Assembly: GCF_000699445.3 (NCBI RefSeq)
Contig: NW_026137023.1
Span: 1 to 64,000 of the forward strand
Direction of reading: 5' to 3'
Length of the DNA: 64,000 nucleotides
Source of the DNA: Schistosoma haematobium
Taxonomy: Eukaryota; Platyhelminthes; Trematoda; Strigeidida; Schistosomatidae
Positions 11,265 through 22,812 of the stretch are shown here, in pieces. The notes under the pieces were generated by a model. It was not told where the DNA came from. It did no database searches and saw only the letters and a list, made by a program, of their open reading frames with translations. Position 1 is the first letter of the stretch, and each line of letters opens with the position of its first letter. The position numbers and the translations under genes were made by a program.

Positions 11265-14200
11265 CAGTCAGTCAGCTACATCGTAGGACCAGGCACATAT
11301 ATACATCGGTCCAGGTTGCCATACCGCATCAGCACAACAAGATGAACACCGGATTCATAGCAGTGGTTAGGTCAAAGGTGGTAATAAATAAGAGGAAGAT
11401 TGCATATAAAGATATAGTACAAGAAAGAATTGGTTCGTAGAAAGGAAGACATGAAGTGATTTTAATCTCTTAGTTTAAGGGAAGACAGGGAGTGCATACA
11501 CCGACGCCATTGTGATCGATTCTGAGCCATGTCACCAAGAGTCTCCAACCATCGGTTACGAAAGTCACGCGGACCCCAACCAAGTAGTCTGCATCTACCA
11601 ACATGGCTCAGACTAGAAGTTAGTGTCTTCAAGCACTGATGCCACGTTTGGGTTTGGCCGCCCCTAACTTTCTTCCAACCATCTCCAACACCGGTTAGCA
11701 TTGCACGTCGTGGTAATCGGTGTTCAGGCATACGTAACACATGGCCCAACCATCTCAGTCGATCGAGATTCACAACCTATCAACTGATTTATCATCATTC
11801 CCTAATACCTTGAGTCTAACCTCACTATTACTTACCCGGTGATCCCAGCAGACGCCAGCAATATTTCTAAGGCATCTGTGGTCAAATACTAATAGCTTAC
11901 GAGTGTCTCCTACTCTTAAAGGCCATGTTTCGCTGCCGTAAATTAAAACAGAACGGACTGCCGCGCAGTATACTCGTACTTTTATTGATAGACGGATATC
12001 TCGCCTTCGCCACAGGTGACGTAAGTTGGCAAAAGCCAAGCGAGCTTTTCGAATCCGTGCTGAGATTTCGTCAGACACCAACCCATTAGGGCTGATCAGA
12101 CTTCCAAGGTAAGTGAAGTTGTCGACGCGTTCGACTACTTCATTTCCTATCCTTAGTTCAGGTGTTGACGCAGACCAGTCCTGAAGCAACAACTTGCATT
12201 TAGAGGGAGAGAAGTGCATTCCAAACATTCTGGCATTGTTGCTTAGTGCTACCAAAAGACTCCTCATTTTGTCAGCGTCTTCACCAAACAGGACTATATC
12301 ATCTGCGTATTCCAAGTCGATAAGTGGACCTCCTGGAAGGAGATCAATACCCGAGAACTCAGTCGACGAGAATGTTATTTCCATCAGTAGATCTATGATG
12401 AAGTTAAACAAAAATGGGGAAAGTGGACAGCCTTGACGGACACCACTTGAGGTTGCAAAAGTAGATGACAGTTCGCCATAAGCTCTCACTCAACTAGTAG
12501 TGTTCGAGTAAAGAGCCTTTACAAGGTTTATGTACTTCTGGGGTACGCCTTTCAATGACAGACACTGCCACAGAATCTTGCGGTCTACAGAGTCAAATGC
12601 TGCTTTCAAGTCGAGAAAGACCACCATTGTCGGACACCGATAAGTATGCCTGTGTTCTAGAACCTGACGAATGGTGAATATGTGGTCGATGCAGCCACGA
12701 CCAGGTCTGAAGCCAGCTTGATTCTCTCGTGTTTGCAGTTCACGAGTCTTAGTTAGGCGTCTGATAATTATCGAAGCTAGTATTTTAGATATTATATTAG
12801 TTAAACTAATCCCTCTGTGGTTGTCACAGGATGATTTCGACCCTTTCTTATATATTGGGACGATAAGTGATTGTGACCAGTTAGATGGGATAACGTCTAA
12901 TTCCCAGATCTTAGCTAAAATATTAGTCAACCTAATCGCTAAAATTGGACCACCATCCTTAAAGGCCTCTGGAGCCAATCCATCTGGACCAGCTGCCCTT
13001 CCTCGTTTCAGATTAACTATAGACTGTTGAACTTCAGCAAGAGTTGGGGGACCTACTTCAATGTTCCATTCACACTGTCTGGGAATGGAGGGTAGTTGTA
13101 GAGTAGCTGAAGGCCAGTTGAACTGTTCTCTGAAATGTTGCGCCCATCGTTCTAAACGTCTGGACTGGGAGCAGATGAGGGTGTCGTCTTTTTTCGAAAT
13201 AATCTCACTTACACTTGACTTATTAATTCCAGTTTCTTTTATTAGTCTGTAAAGCTGTCTTGTGTTCCCTATAGTCGCCGCCTTTTCCATCTCTTTTGCT
13301 TTCATTGCCCACCACTGCTCATGGTCGTTTCTTAGACTTTTTCTTAACCTAGATCTGATTTGTTGTCGCTCTTCATCATGTTCGCAACCTGATGGGACGA
13401 GTTTGCGAGAATCCATCAGTGTGATAGACTTTGAAGAAATCCACTGGTTCTTTGTAACTCTGTGGTTTAAGTCGCTAATAGATATCACTGCTGTTTCCAC
13501 AGCTGCTTGAATATCTTTCCAATCAACTTCTGGGTCAGCCTCGTTTTCAGAACCACCTAATTGTGACCTCAGTTGTTCCTGGAACCTACTTTTGGTTTTC
13601 TCACTGCTCAATTCAGTTCTAATGGGTCTTTTTAATGTGGCTTTTTTGCGTCCAGTGAGGCACAAGCAAATGCGTGCCCGTATTAAAGCATGGTCGGAGT
13701 CCAAGCAGGTACTCCAGAATGAGCGACAATCTTCTACCGACCCTCTCCAACGATGACTGATGGCAATATGGTCTATTTGAGTCCATCGTTTGTTTGGTGT
13801 AGGGGTCGCCATGTTAGACGATGTCTCTCCTTATGCCTAAAATTTTAGTTTGCTAAAAATAAATGATTGTCTGAGCATAGTTGCAGCAGACGGTCACCAT
13901 TATCTGTTCGCTGTGCCGGAATGCTAAAATATCCACCTAAATGCCTTTCTGTTTGGTTTAATCTACCTATCTGAGCATTAAAGTCACCTGCTACGAGTAC
14001 TATGTCTGAGCGTTTAGCTTTCTGAAGAAGTTCAGATAGCTTTCTGTAAAATTCATCTTTCATTTCATCTGAGCTGCAGTCGGTGGGAGCGTAGGCAGAA
14101 ACGACGAAAAGGCAACGACGTGTGTCCCTATCCTTCCGAGTTCTTACGGAGCCGTTTAGCCGAACAGCACATAGACGACTGTTGACGGGGATCCACTCTA

Positions 14201-15192
14201 ACAGTGCTTGTTCCGCCCTCATGCTTAGTGCTATGCCTAGTCCTACCAGTCCACGAGAGCTGGCCGTCGGGTCGCCAGATACACGGAGGGTGTATCTCGT
14301 TGGCTCTCCGTTTTGCCGAGGTGTGGTCAGGTGAATGACCACACTGGAATCCTGTATGCGTGTTTCGGAGACACAGCATACATCAATGGAAAGAGACTCT
14401 AGGGTTTTAGCCAAGGAAGCCTGCTGACCGATTTGACATAGGGTGCGTACGTTGAAGGCTCCAATGTGTAGTTTGGAGCGAGGTTTCAGTAGACCTGGGA
14501 CAGTGTTTTGAGCACTAGAATCGTTGGCTATGGTGACACTTGAGGGGGAATCTGAAATAAGAAGTTTAGAGTTTGCGGTCGATATAGGAGGAATAATAGG
14601 AATTGAAGAGGAAGGTTGATTATGAATACAATGGTCTTGGGTGCTGTTAGAGGTATGAGGGCGGTTATCACTTCCCGGTTGCCCACACCGAGGAAGGGTT
14701 CTTCTGGAGGTACCTGAAAAGGAAATTGGATTAGAGGTGGTCTCAGTGACCTGAGAGCGTGACCGCAGTGCCCAAGGGACAATTGCTTGAGGCCGGTCGC
14801 GCACGGCCTTTTCGTGGGAGGTTTTGACGTGTTAGCTCTGTTCTTCAAAGGGCCTTACCGCCGGAGACGGAAATCCGTGAGGTAAGGTGAGGTGTGCATT
14901 TTTAGGGTCGACATTTTCTAACCCCACCCCTCCTTGTGGGAAGGCAGCATCGCTGTCACGCTGGTTGTCTAAAGGAAACACCTTACTGCTGTCACACCTC
15001 TGTACAGTCAGCAGTACGACTTCGCATTCGGACCTTGGGTTTGTTGCTTTTACTCTTACCGCACTTCAACCGACCTGTCTGACATGGTAGGACCTTGAGG
15101 AACGGTTGTTCCAGCCAGTACAGCTCGGTTGCTTCATCACGATAGGCAAGCCCAACCACCACGTCAAGGTAGCAACAACGGTCGGGTCACAA
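11265..15192 (-). mobile_element. RTE/SR2-like LINE, copy B
   Basis: Nearly identical to 6150-10075, in the same orientation and at the same site within the repeated unit, again with TGCAATT on both flanks (11258-11264 and 15193-15199). The few differences are single-base changes and homopolymer-length changes. It was carried along by the 5.1 kb tandem duplication and is not an independent insertion. Confidence 0.9.
11462..14804 (-). pseudogene. Endonuclease-reverse transcriptase of LINE copy B (broken)
   Basis: The better-preserved copy. One open frame (13845-14804) covers the N-terminus and endonuclease up to a TAA. A second (12490-13812) carries the end of the endonuclease, including the catalytic-type SDHAL motif, the linker and the first RT blocks. 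After a TGA (12490-12492) the RT continues in the same frame with YADD at 12298-12309. The final region (11462-11773) is in another frame. The stop after the endonuclease, the frame change before 13812, the TGA and the frame change near 11770 are shared with copy A, so the parent was already defective when duplicated. The family's role is target-primed reverse transcription; this copy looks inactive. Confidence 0.88.
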
Positions 15193-16424
15193 TGCAATTA
15201 CTCTATCGTTGTTCAATTCGCACGCACCGTAGGCCAACAGCAAACCTCAACACCGTAATCTGTCTCTATAAAGACGTGACACAATCTGGTGTTCACTTTA
15301 ATCAATAGACAAGTGTCATGAATAAATGATATATTGCACAAAGTCGAGAAATGATGAGATAGAAGTTGCCGTCAACTTTCTGTTATTGATGTGTTCAGTG
15401 TAGCGCATCACGACATGCTGGATGATAAACACAAATATGGTAAGAATGATGGGTTGAAAGGAAATGTTTGGTGAAAGCCACAACATTGCTGATAACCTCA
15501 GACAAAGGCGATCATTGGAAGGAAAAGTATATTTAACTGATGCAACTCATGGTACATTTATACTGAAATCACATTGGTGAACGAACATTGTTAATTGTGG
15601 AAAATTCCCATGGTATCCACAGTAGAACTCCTAACACTTAATGGTCAAGCCAATAATCTAAGAAAAATGATGGTCAACTGGACAAATTAGAAGCAATTAA
15701 TAAGACAAAACAATACGCATCACACAACTCTGGATAACTAATCAATCAATCAATCAATCAATCAACCAATCAATGAACCAGGATGTCGATCGGATGTAAA
15801 TACAAATCGTTTGTGAATGTCGAATGGAGTAGGTTGAACTTTCACACGACAATGGTAACAACAAATATAGGCACTGAATCCAGACTAATAATATTGTCTT
15901 TACCAATGAGGTATTCATCTGACTCACACGGAACGACACTTCAGGTAATGTTTGACTTAAGAAGCTAAATATTTTCACACTATATTAATGTAGACCAAGT
16001 TGTAACTTAATTATGATGTATGATATAGTAAAATATGATTTTCGACCTGATACATCCTCCCTTTCTCGAACAACTGGATCAAGACAACTTAGAGTACATA
16101 GCAGCTAAGTTTCGAAGACAAAACAAACGAGCTTTCACGGTACATCGGTTTCTCCATCGAGTTATCATCCACCTGACCTACAAATCTTCTCCACCATCTC
16201 AACACCTAACTCGCTCAAGAAAACATTAGGCAAACGCAAAAGCATACTAGAACACAACTAACAAACACCTTCAGTCTTCTGTTCTTAAAACACATATTTG
16301 AATTGGAATCAGTATCCAGTTATAGAATAACTTATCTTCAAAGTGATCAATTACCACAAACGCCCATTCGTCAGTAGCCATTGCAACATTACCCATTTGT
16401 TTTGTCATACAGATTATAACACTG

Positions 16425-17450
16425 AAATCTGATAAATCTATAAAACATATATTGTAAAGGCCAGTATTTTTGAAAAATTATAACATTTCACAAATTCACT
16501 CAATTTTTACACTTTCAATCATGTGACAGAATGATTAAGGAATACTTTATTCTCCATAAGAAAAATTCATTTTCAAAACATCGGGAATTGTATTCGTTAA
16601 GATGAGATAAAAACGCGCTATCACATTGTTTATTCAGTGTGATTCATGTCCAGTATAAAATTCTTCGCATTGACTTGAGGTGTCACTCACCCGCTCAGCA
16701 TAATATACCACTTCCAGTTTGTGTGAATTCAGTGTAAAATTTCCAGTGAAAATTGTGCTATTCAATGCAGCACTTGTCCAAAATATGGACGAAACGATGC
16801 TTCAGAGTGATTGACACTGCACAAATATTGAATAATGAAAACATATGTGCTACAAATTCACAGACACATATCTTACTTAAGTCTATAATAACTATTTACT
16901 CAAATCTTATTTTGATTTACAATAACCTTCATTGTACCTACTTGATTATTAACATGATGGAGTTGACCTTCAGTTTCTAATAATTCGTACACTGACTAAT
17001 CGATGGCATGGCTCACTTTTATTAGTACATTTGTATGAACTACGCTCTAGGAATTCCATCAATGATGTGGATTTAGAAAAAATGAACAAATATGTTCACC
17101 ACATCGATTTATTTGATTTATCTGCAGAAACTGACGGTACTCGAAAAGGGAAGCACTGAGAGAAGAAACAGAACTGAAAGCAAGTAAACATTTTAGTCCT
17201 GCCTTCAGAAAAACTACACCAACCACTTCAACCATACCCACTCATTTGTCGATCAATTTTACTGGCGTTTGGTGATTAGTCTTTTATTCCTTTTGAAAAT
17301 GAATTTTGTCTTATGGAAATTAAAGTATTCCTCATTCCTTATTCATTCTGTCACATGATTGAAAATGTCAACATGGAATGAATTTGTGAAATGTGATAAT
17401 TTTTGAAATACTGGCCTTTACAAACTATGTTTTATAGATTTATCAGATTT
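16425..17450. mobile_element. Segment bounded by long inverted repeats (MITE-like)
   Basis: The first about 155 bases (from AAATCTGATAAATCTATAAA) reappear in inverted, slightly diverged form at the right end (about 17290-17450). The interior (about 700 bp) has no recognisable coding region. No convincing target duplication is visible. It directly abuts the truncated gag-protease relic, so it may have interrupted that element. The mirror copy is 46659-47683. A non-autonomous DNA transposon is possible, but so is a simple inverted duplication. Confidence 0.5.
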
Positions 17451-17451
17451 T

Positions 17452-18428
17452 AACTTGTAGCCAATCGTTGGAATTTGCTGGAAGGACGCTAAATTCTGCG
17501 CTAGTGTCGACGAGGTGGCGAACATTCATAGTCATATCAGTGATGTATAACAGAAGTCTGTGCTTGTCGGTTACGGTTACCGTTGACGCGTGCTGTCTGG
17601 GAAGTTTCCCGAAGTGTATTTCGTGTCGGTCTGTTCGGAGTCCCTATAATTGCACGGTTTTCTGCAATGTCGAGAAGATTTTCTCTACTGATTATGACAC
17701 CAGCACCAGCACCTGCACGAGTCAGGGTTGTCTGTCTCTCGTGGTCTGGAAACAGATCGTTTTCGTGAAAAACACTTTCGACGAATTTGTGATCGTTTAC
17801 GGTCATTGAGAATACGAAGGTAACGTGTCAGTGTATGACAAATTTCCGTAGTTTCAATTCGTGTCGTTTGAGGTTTTTCTTTGACTGCGAAATACTCGGC
17901 GTTAGAAGATTTGTTGATCTCTATAATATGGTCGGCAGATGAAGCCAGCTCATCTACAGTTTTCTTCTGAAACGGGACAAGCACTGCATGCATCTGTTGA
18001 GGAAGTTTAGACAAGGAAAGTTTTCTAAACAGGCCACCATCAAAAGTCCTTTAACCAATTACCTCTCGCATTCGTAACAACATGTTCATTGCTGAGCCAT
18101 GTTGCAGATCGATGTTGTTGAGGAGTTGATCTAACACTTGTCGACCGGTTAGATCTCCGCATTTCACAATAGGCCGTCTTAGAGTTTCGTAAGTTTCCGA
18201 AATATCACAAGTAAGCATACTAGGTGTGACGAATCTGTTGAATTCCCGTGGTAGTGTCTGCATTGCTGCGAGGAATTGTGCACATGGATCAGTCACGCTG
18301 TGCTCGTAGAAGTCAGTCTCTGCGTAGCACAACCAGGCTTCGACGTTGTCCGGTCAGCATGGCATTAGCTGAATTGAGCTCGGTGTCATTATATTGATCT
18401 TGAGTACCTTAGTAGTCGGTTCTGTCAT
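17452..18428 (-). pseudogene. Degenerate gag-protease of a CsRn1/Boudicca-like LTR element
   Basis: Minus-strand fragment beginning near the ATG at 18428. Recognisable gag blocks are CYAETDFYEHSVTDPCAQFL, LPREFNRFVTPSMLT, LLRMREVIG (ending about 18051) and then, in another frame, LPQQMHAVLVPFQ. These resemble gag of trematode Ty3/Gypsy elements of the CsRn1/Boudicca type. A short protease-like block LVDTSAEFSVLPAN follows near 17470-17510, with DTS replacing the catalytic DTG. Stops and frame changes separate the blocks, and the element is cut off at 17451 by the inverted-repeat segment. No RT or integrase follows. The sequence is the same on the right arm, so decay predates the palindrome or was homogenised. 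Confidence 0.72.
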
Positions 18429-18850
18429 AGCGAATGTGATGTGCAGGAATGAATGACGGGAAACTATATTACAATACATAAAAATTAAAATAAAGCAATG
18501 ATATAGGAAGTTCCAAATCGGAGCAGATTCACAGTTTGCGAGTTGGTGTACAAGATAACGTCGGTTCACCAATGAAGATGCCACAAGTATTTGCATTTTC
18601 AAAAACACTTTAACCAGTAACACCCTCTATCATTCAATCGTGCCCACCCAATGAAATCAAATGTCAGAAGCGAGGATGTTCGAAGATATATTTATAAATA
18701 TATCGGGAATTGACTGATCTAAACTAGCTAGCACTTGCAGGAAGTGTTGAGAACGGCGTTCCCTCTCGTGATCTGGTGCGGATGCGTGACCAAGCGCCTC
18801 CAATTAGGTCAGTCCATTTTAACTAATGTGGTCACATTGAAATGTCGAAG
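18429..18850 (-). other. Possible LTR/leader remnant upstream of the gag relic
   Basis: Read on the minus strand this lies just 5' of the gag start. It contains a GC-richer block near 18750-18830 and a TATA-like palindromic stretch near 18685-18705 (ATATATTTATAAATATAT). The position fits a 5' LTR and leader, but no second LTR is present in the window to prove it. The mirror is about 45260-45680. Confidence 0.35.
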
Positions 18851-19790
18851 ACTTACAGAGCTATAGATTTTGGGGATTCATTTACCACTACAAAATGAAA
18901 ACACAAAAAAATCATTTAAGCACATAACTTCTATTTGTTATTTGAAAAATCGTTAAGAAGCACAATATGAACATGGATGTATCAGATGATATAGTTTGTC
19001 CACAAATGCATACAGGAAGTTAGTAAGCTTCTTCAATTCTTCAATTTCAATGTGATCAGTCACATGACCACTAAATCATACCGGTATTCTTCTTTGCAAA
19101 TCTCCCGTGGACGCTCACCACAGTGCAAGTATTTGCAAAAGAAATTAATACATACAACTCGGTATTGCGCATACACTGCTCTATGTGTTCTAAATCAAAT
19201 GTCCAATTATAACGACTGAATTAGTCAGGAGCTAACCTAAGTTGTTGTTTGCACAGTACCTAACACAAAGTACGCTTAACTGAATGATATTTGGCAACAA
19301 GATAATTCAGTTTTATCAACTAACTGCCATCACAATCACTTTGAAAATCTATTTGTTGAAAACATTCATCTGAAGTGAAGAAGATGACTAATTCTCTTAT
19401 TTATGTCTGACTTGAAAGTCTGACTTGTCTACAAACTGTCAATGATCGATCGGTAAGCTTGGTATACATTGAGTTCACACAAAATACACTGGATAAACCA
19501 CAAGCACAAGGTCAACACCGATTGTAAATAACCTCAGCCAGTCTGAGAAAACAAACACACAGTGGACTCATACAACAGACACATCAAATGAATAAGAGGT
19601 GAGAAATAGCTGTAGCTGTATCCCTATCGATTAATTTGTCCACATATTAAACAATGATATGACTCATCCAAGGTCAGTATAATCACAGTGGTAAGATTGT
19701 GGAATGTGATTGAAGAAGAACTAGAGCGGTAAATGTATAGTATAGAGACGAGTCAATTAGAATCGAGAATATGGTTTTGTCGGATTTTGT
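18851..19790. other. Unassigned AT-rich segment
   Basis: Mirrored at 44319-45258 and partly repeated from 60168. It includes the TCAAC site (19512-19516), which is the unoccupied version of the solo-LTR insertion seen at 59635-60167. No coding signal is recognised. Confidence 0.5.
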
Positions 19791-20083
19791 TCCAAATAGA
19801 AATTTCGCAAATAGCGAGCAATAAAAATGCATTTGTGCACTGCCCAATATATTTAAAATATTTGTGAAGAACTAGTTTTTGTCACTATCATATAAATGAT
19901 AGTGTAGGACCAATCGAGTGCTCAATTCTGTCTTTGGAAATTCCATGTAACAGGTGAATCGACATTATCCGTTTATCCTCATTGTAAGCACTTATTTTGT
20001 GGACCAACTGATTGGATAATGCCTCTTGATTTTTGTGCTAAATTCATTCATTCATTCAGTTACAAATCATTTTTGCATTACTG
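19791..20083 (+). repeat. 293-bp direct repeat, first copy
   Basis: Identical or nearly so to 20758-21050, offset 967 bp. It contains a perfect small hairpin (CACTATCAT and ATGATAGTG around ATAA) near 19882-19903. Both copies are present again in the third module, but only one on the right arm (44026-44318). Confidence 0.92.
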
Positions 20084-20757
20084 TTGGTGTCATTGCGTTA
20101 TTTAAACCCTAAGACTAATATCCTGATCATTAACCTAAATATGTAACCGTAAGTGAGAATAATCTAAATATCTTTAATTATGTGTATGTGTCCTCTCAAT
20201 GTTTCAGGAATAGTGATATTGTTGTGTTGGTAAAAAGTGAGTTTTTATGTCTTCATTCTTTGATTTGTAAGTAAGGTAACCTGTAGAATATATTAACAGA
20301 CTTATTAATTATACAACGTCTATCTCCAGTTTACAGTACTATTATTTTGTGCTTTTAACCATATATTTTGATTGTGTAAGAAGGACCTGATAATTAGTTG
20401 AGTTTGTTTTAATATTGTCTCTACAATACACTTTCAATACGATCATCTGTCTTGCCAATAATTGCTTTTTATCAGAAGCATCATGTGATATTATTCAGCA
20501 TTTCTAGAATCAGTATGATTAGAATAGTTTTATTGTAGATACAAACTATTTTGCAATAGACTAGATAAAAGTTGTTAAAATTTTAGCATGGTTAAGTCTT
20601 CAACAAATCAAAACATTAGTCCTTGACCCTTTCTAAAATCATGCCACGTAATCTGTTTTTTAAATTCACCATGTGACATATTCCTACAACCAGTTTAGCA
20701 ATAACTGTAGATGAAAGTTTTCATGCACTGTAATTGAGATTTTTACGCTTGTTTATT
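20084..20757. other. Segment between the 293-bp direct repeats
   Basis: A 674-bp AT-rich stretch found here and at 60740-61413 but missing from the right arm. No open frame or family is recognised. Confidence 0.6.
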
Positions 20758-21050
20758 TCCAAATAGAAATTTCGCAAATAGCGAGCAATAAAAATGCATT
20801 TGTGCACTGCCCAATATATTTAAAATATTTGTGAAGAACTAGTTTTTGTCACTATCATATAAATGATAGTGTAGGACCAATCGAGTGCTCAATTCTGTCT
20901 TTGGAAATTCCATGTAACAGGTGAATCGACATTATCCGTTTATCCTCATTGTAAGCACTTATTTTGTGGACCAACTGATTGGATAATGCCTCTTGATTTT
21001 TGTGCTAAATTCATTCATTCATTCAGTTACAAATCATTTTTGCATTACTG
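20758..21050 (+). repeat. 293-bp direct repeat, second copy
   Basis: Second member of the pair starting at 19791. Its right flank equals the flank of the single copy on the right arm, while the left flank of the first copy equals the other side. The right-arm state is therefore exactly what recombination between the two repeats would leave. Confidence 0.92.
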
Positions 21051-22596
21051 CTGATGTACTTACTGTACTCTGCCAGTTATAATACCAACTATTTTCCACT
21101 ACTTGTTCACTACTTGTTAACCACATATCTCCTCAGTGTTATTCTCGAAAGCAGACACTTTTTCAATTTAATCTGCTATCAATTTGACCGATTTAATAAT
21201 CCCATATATCTAATGATGGATTGGAGAACAAGGCTTAATTCACGTGTGTGTTTGTCACACACTCAATTGGTGTGAGTGTTTTGTAGGATTGATTGGGAGG
21301 GTGAACATATAGAAATGATCACACGATTTTCTCGTTGTAGCAGCTCACATCAAATTGTATATTGGTAACTAGAAGAATAAAATAATCAAAACTTGTCAGT
21401 CCTATTCGCTCATCATCATTCATCTTCTATGTGATTTATGTATTATCGATCGGTAATTTGTTGTTTGTTTGTTTGTAAGAAATTGATTTTTCATTATTTA
21501 TTGAATTACTGAATAAGAAGACAAGGTAATGAGAAACATATTTCATGTTATTGAACAATGTGTAGCGTGGCATCGAGTCCCAGTTGACTATTAACACCGC
21601 TACCAAGAAAACACATGTCAAACAAATCAGAAGGCGGATTAGAACCAAGTTTATTCAATTGGCGATTCCGAGGTATCGAATGAATATCAAGATCGTGCCA
21701 AGAAATGGTACAAGCGAAAGCAAGGGAACGGAGTACGTGCGAACAAAGCCAAAAACCGCGAAACAATGATGGGAGGTATGGAAGCACAAAATGGCTGTAA
21801 TTAGCACAGTTAAACAAAAACACATTAAAACAAGCACTGGTACAGTTGGTTATAATAATGATTGTTTTCATTAAATCAATCATGTTCTCGTAATAAAAGT
21901 AAGTCACTACATATGTTTAATCAAAGCTTAGCACAACTGGAATTATATCGTTAATGTCAAATGAACATTTTAAAAATCTATTCATCACGAAACTGTGTTA
22001 AATAGAAATTTTCGAAAAAATAAATAGAAAATTAGTCTGTTTTTGTTGTTGTTGAGATTTTTATCAGGAAAAGAAATTGAACAATCTGAGAAAATTTATA
22101 GGAAAATCAACTCATTACATTTGAACATGAATAAAGTAATATGTAACAAATTGTAATGGTGGTATACGTAACACTGAATTTACTTTGTCGGTTCATCAAT
22201 AATACCGTAATGTAGGCTGTCAGTTTTAAAAAAATACAACAAAGTTATTTCTTTGAACAGGGACAAACATGTAATGACAGTGTGTTCAAGAAATTCATCT
22301 CTACACATCAACTACATGAGGTTGAAATACTTATCCAAAAACAACGAAGACAATTTGCAATTGAAACGCAGTGGACGAATGAATAATCACCAGTTACAAC
22401 TAGTGACTTCGTAACAACAGGAGTAAAATAAGAATTAATCATTGATATTTGACCTAGACAGTTTTAGTTGAAATAGACTTGAAAATGGAAGAATAAAATT
22501 GAAAGTAATTTGATGATGACCAGAGAGAAGAGAGAAGTCATACAAACAAATGCTAGGTGTGGAATCTGTTCATTATGTTCACAAAGAACCAACGGA
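21051..22596. other. Upstream module of gene copy 2
   Basis: Present three times: here, inverted at about 42523-44025, and at 61707-63255. Short open frames on both strands (60-119 codons) overlap each other and show no domain. A part near 21200-21290 is a diverged relative of 41270-41350. At about 22596 it is joined directly to the sequence that precedes exon 1. Confidence 0.55.
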
Positions 22597-22812
22597 CATC
22601 CACACTACACACTACACACCACAAACCAACAAGCATTACCTGACTGTCTACTAAATCACCAACAAGCTAACAACAGTCAACCAATAGTAATTCAGTGCAT
22701 AGGATATACGATTGGTGGTAGAAAATTCTCAACATGTCACCTGTCTGTCTCACACCCTCATTCAAAATATTATTTCTCTTCATTTCACAACCACAAAACA
22801 GGTTGCTTGATT

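Larger units (their letters stand above)
11243..16359. repeat. Tandem unit 3 (1.18 kb unit plus LINE insertion)
   Basis: Third tandem copy, 5117 bp, nearly identical to unit 2 including the LINE at the same site, so it arose by duplication of the loaded unit and not by a second insertion. After its final CCACAA (16354-16359) the sequence joins the flank that on the right arm adjoins the single unit. Confidence 0.92.

Noticed and set aside
17468..17809. 113-codon open frame opposite the gag relic
   Set aside because: Antisense shadow of the degenerate gag-protease sequence.
21584..21769. 61-codon basic open frame repeated in three modules (also 43307-43492 and 62240-62425)
   Set aside because: It is conserved only because the DNA is nearly identical. 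Overlapping frames on the other strand are equally open and no domain is visible.
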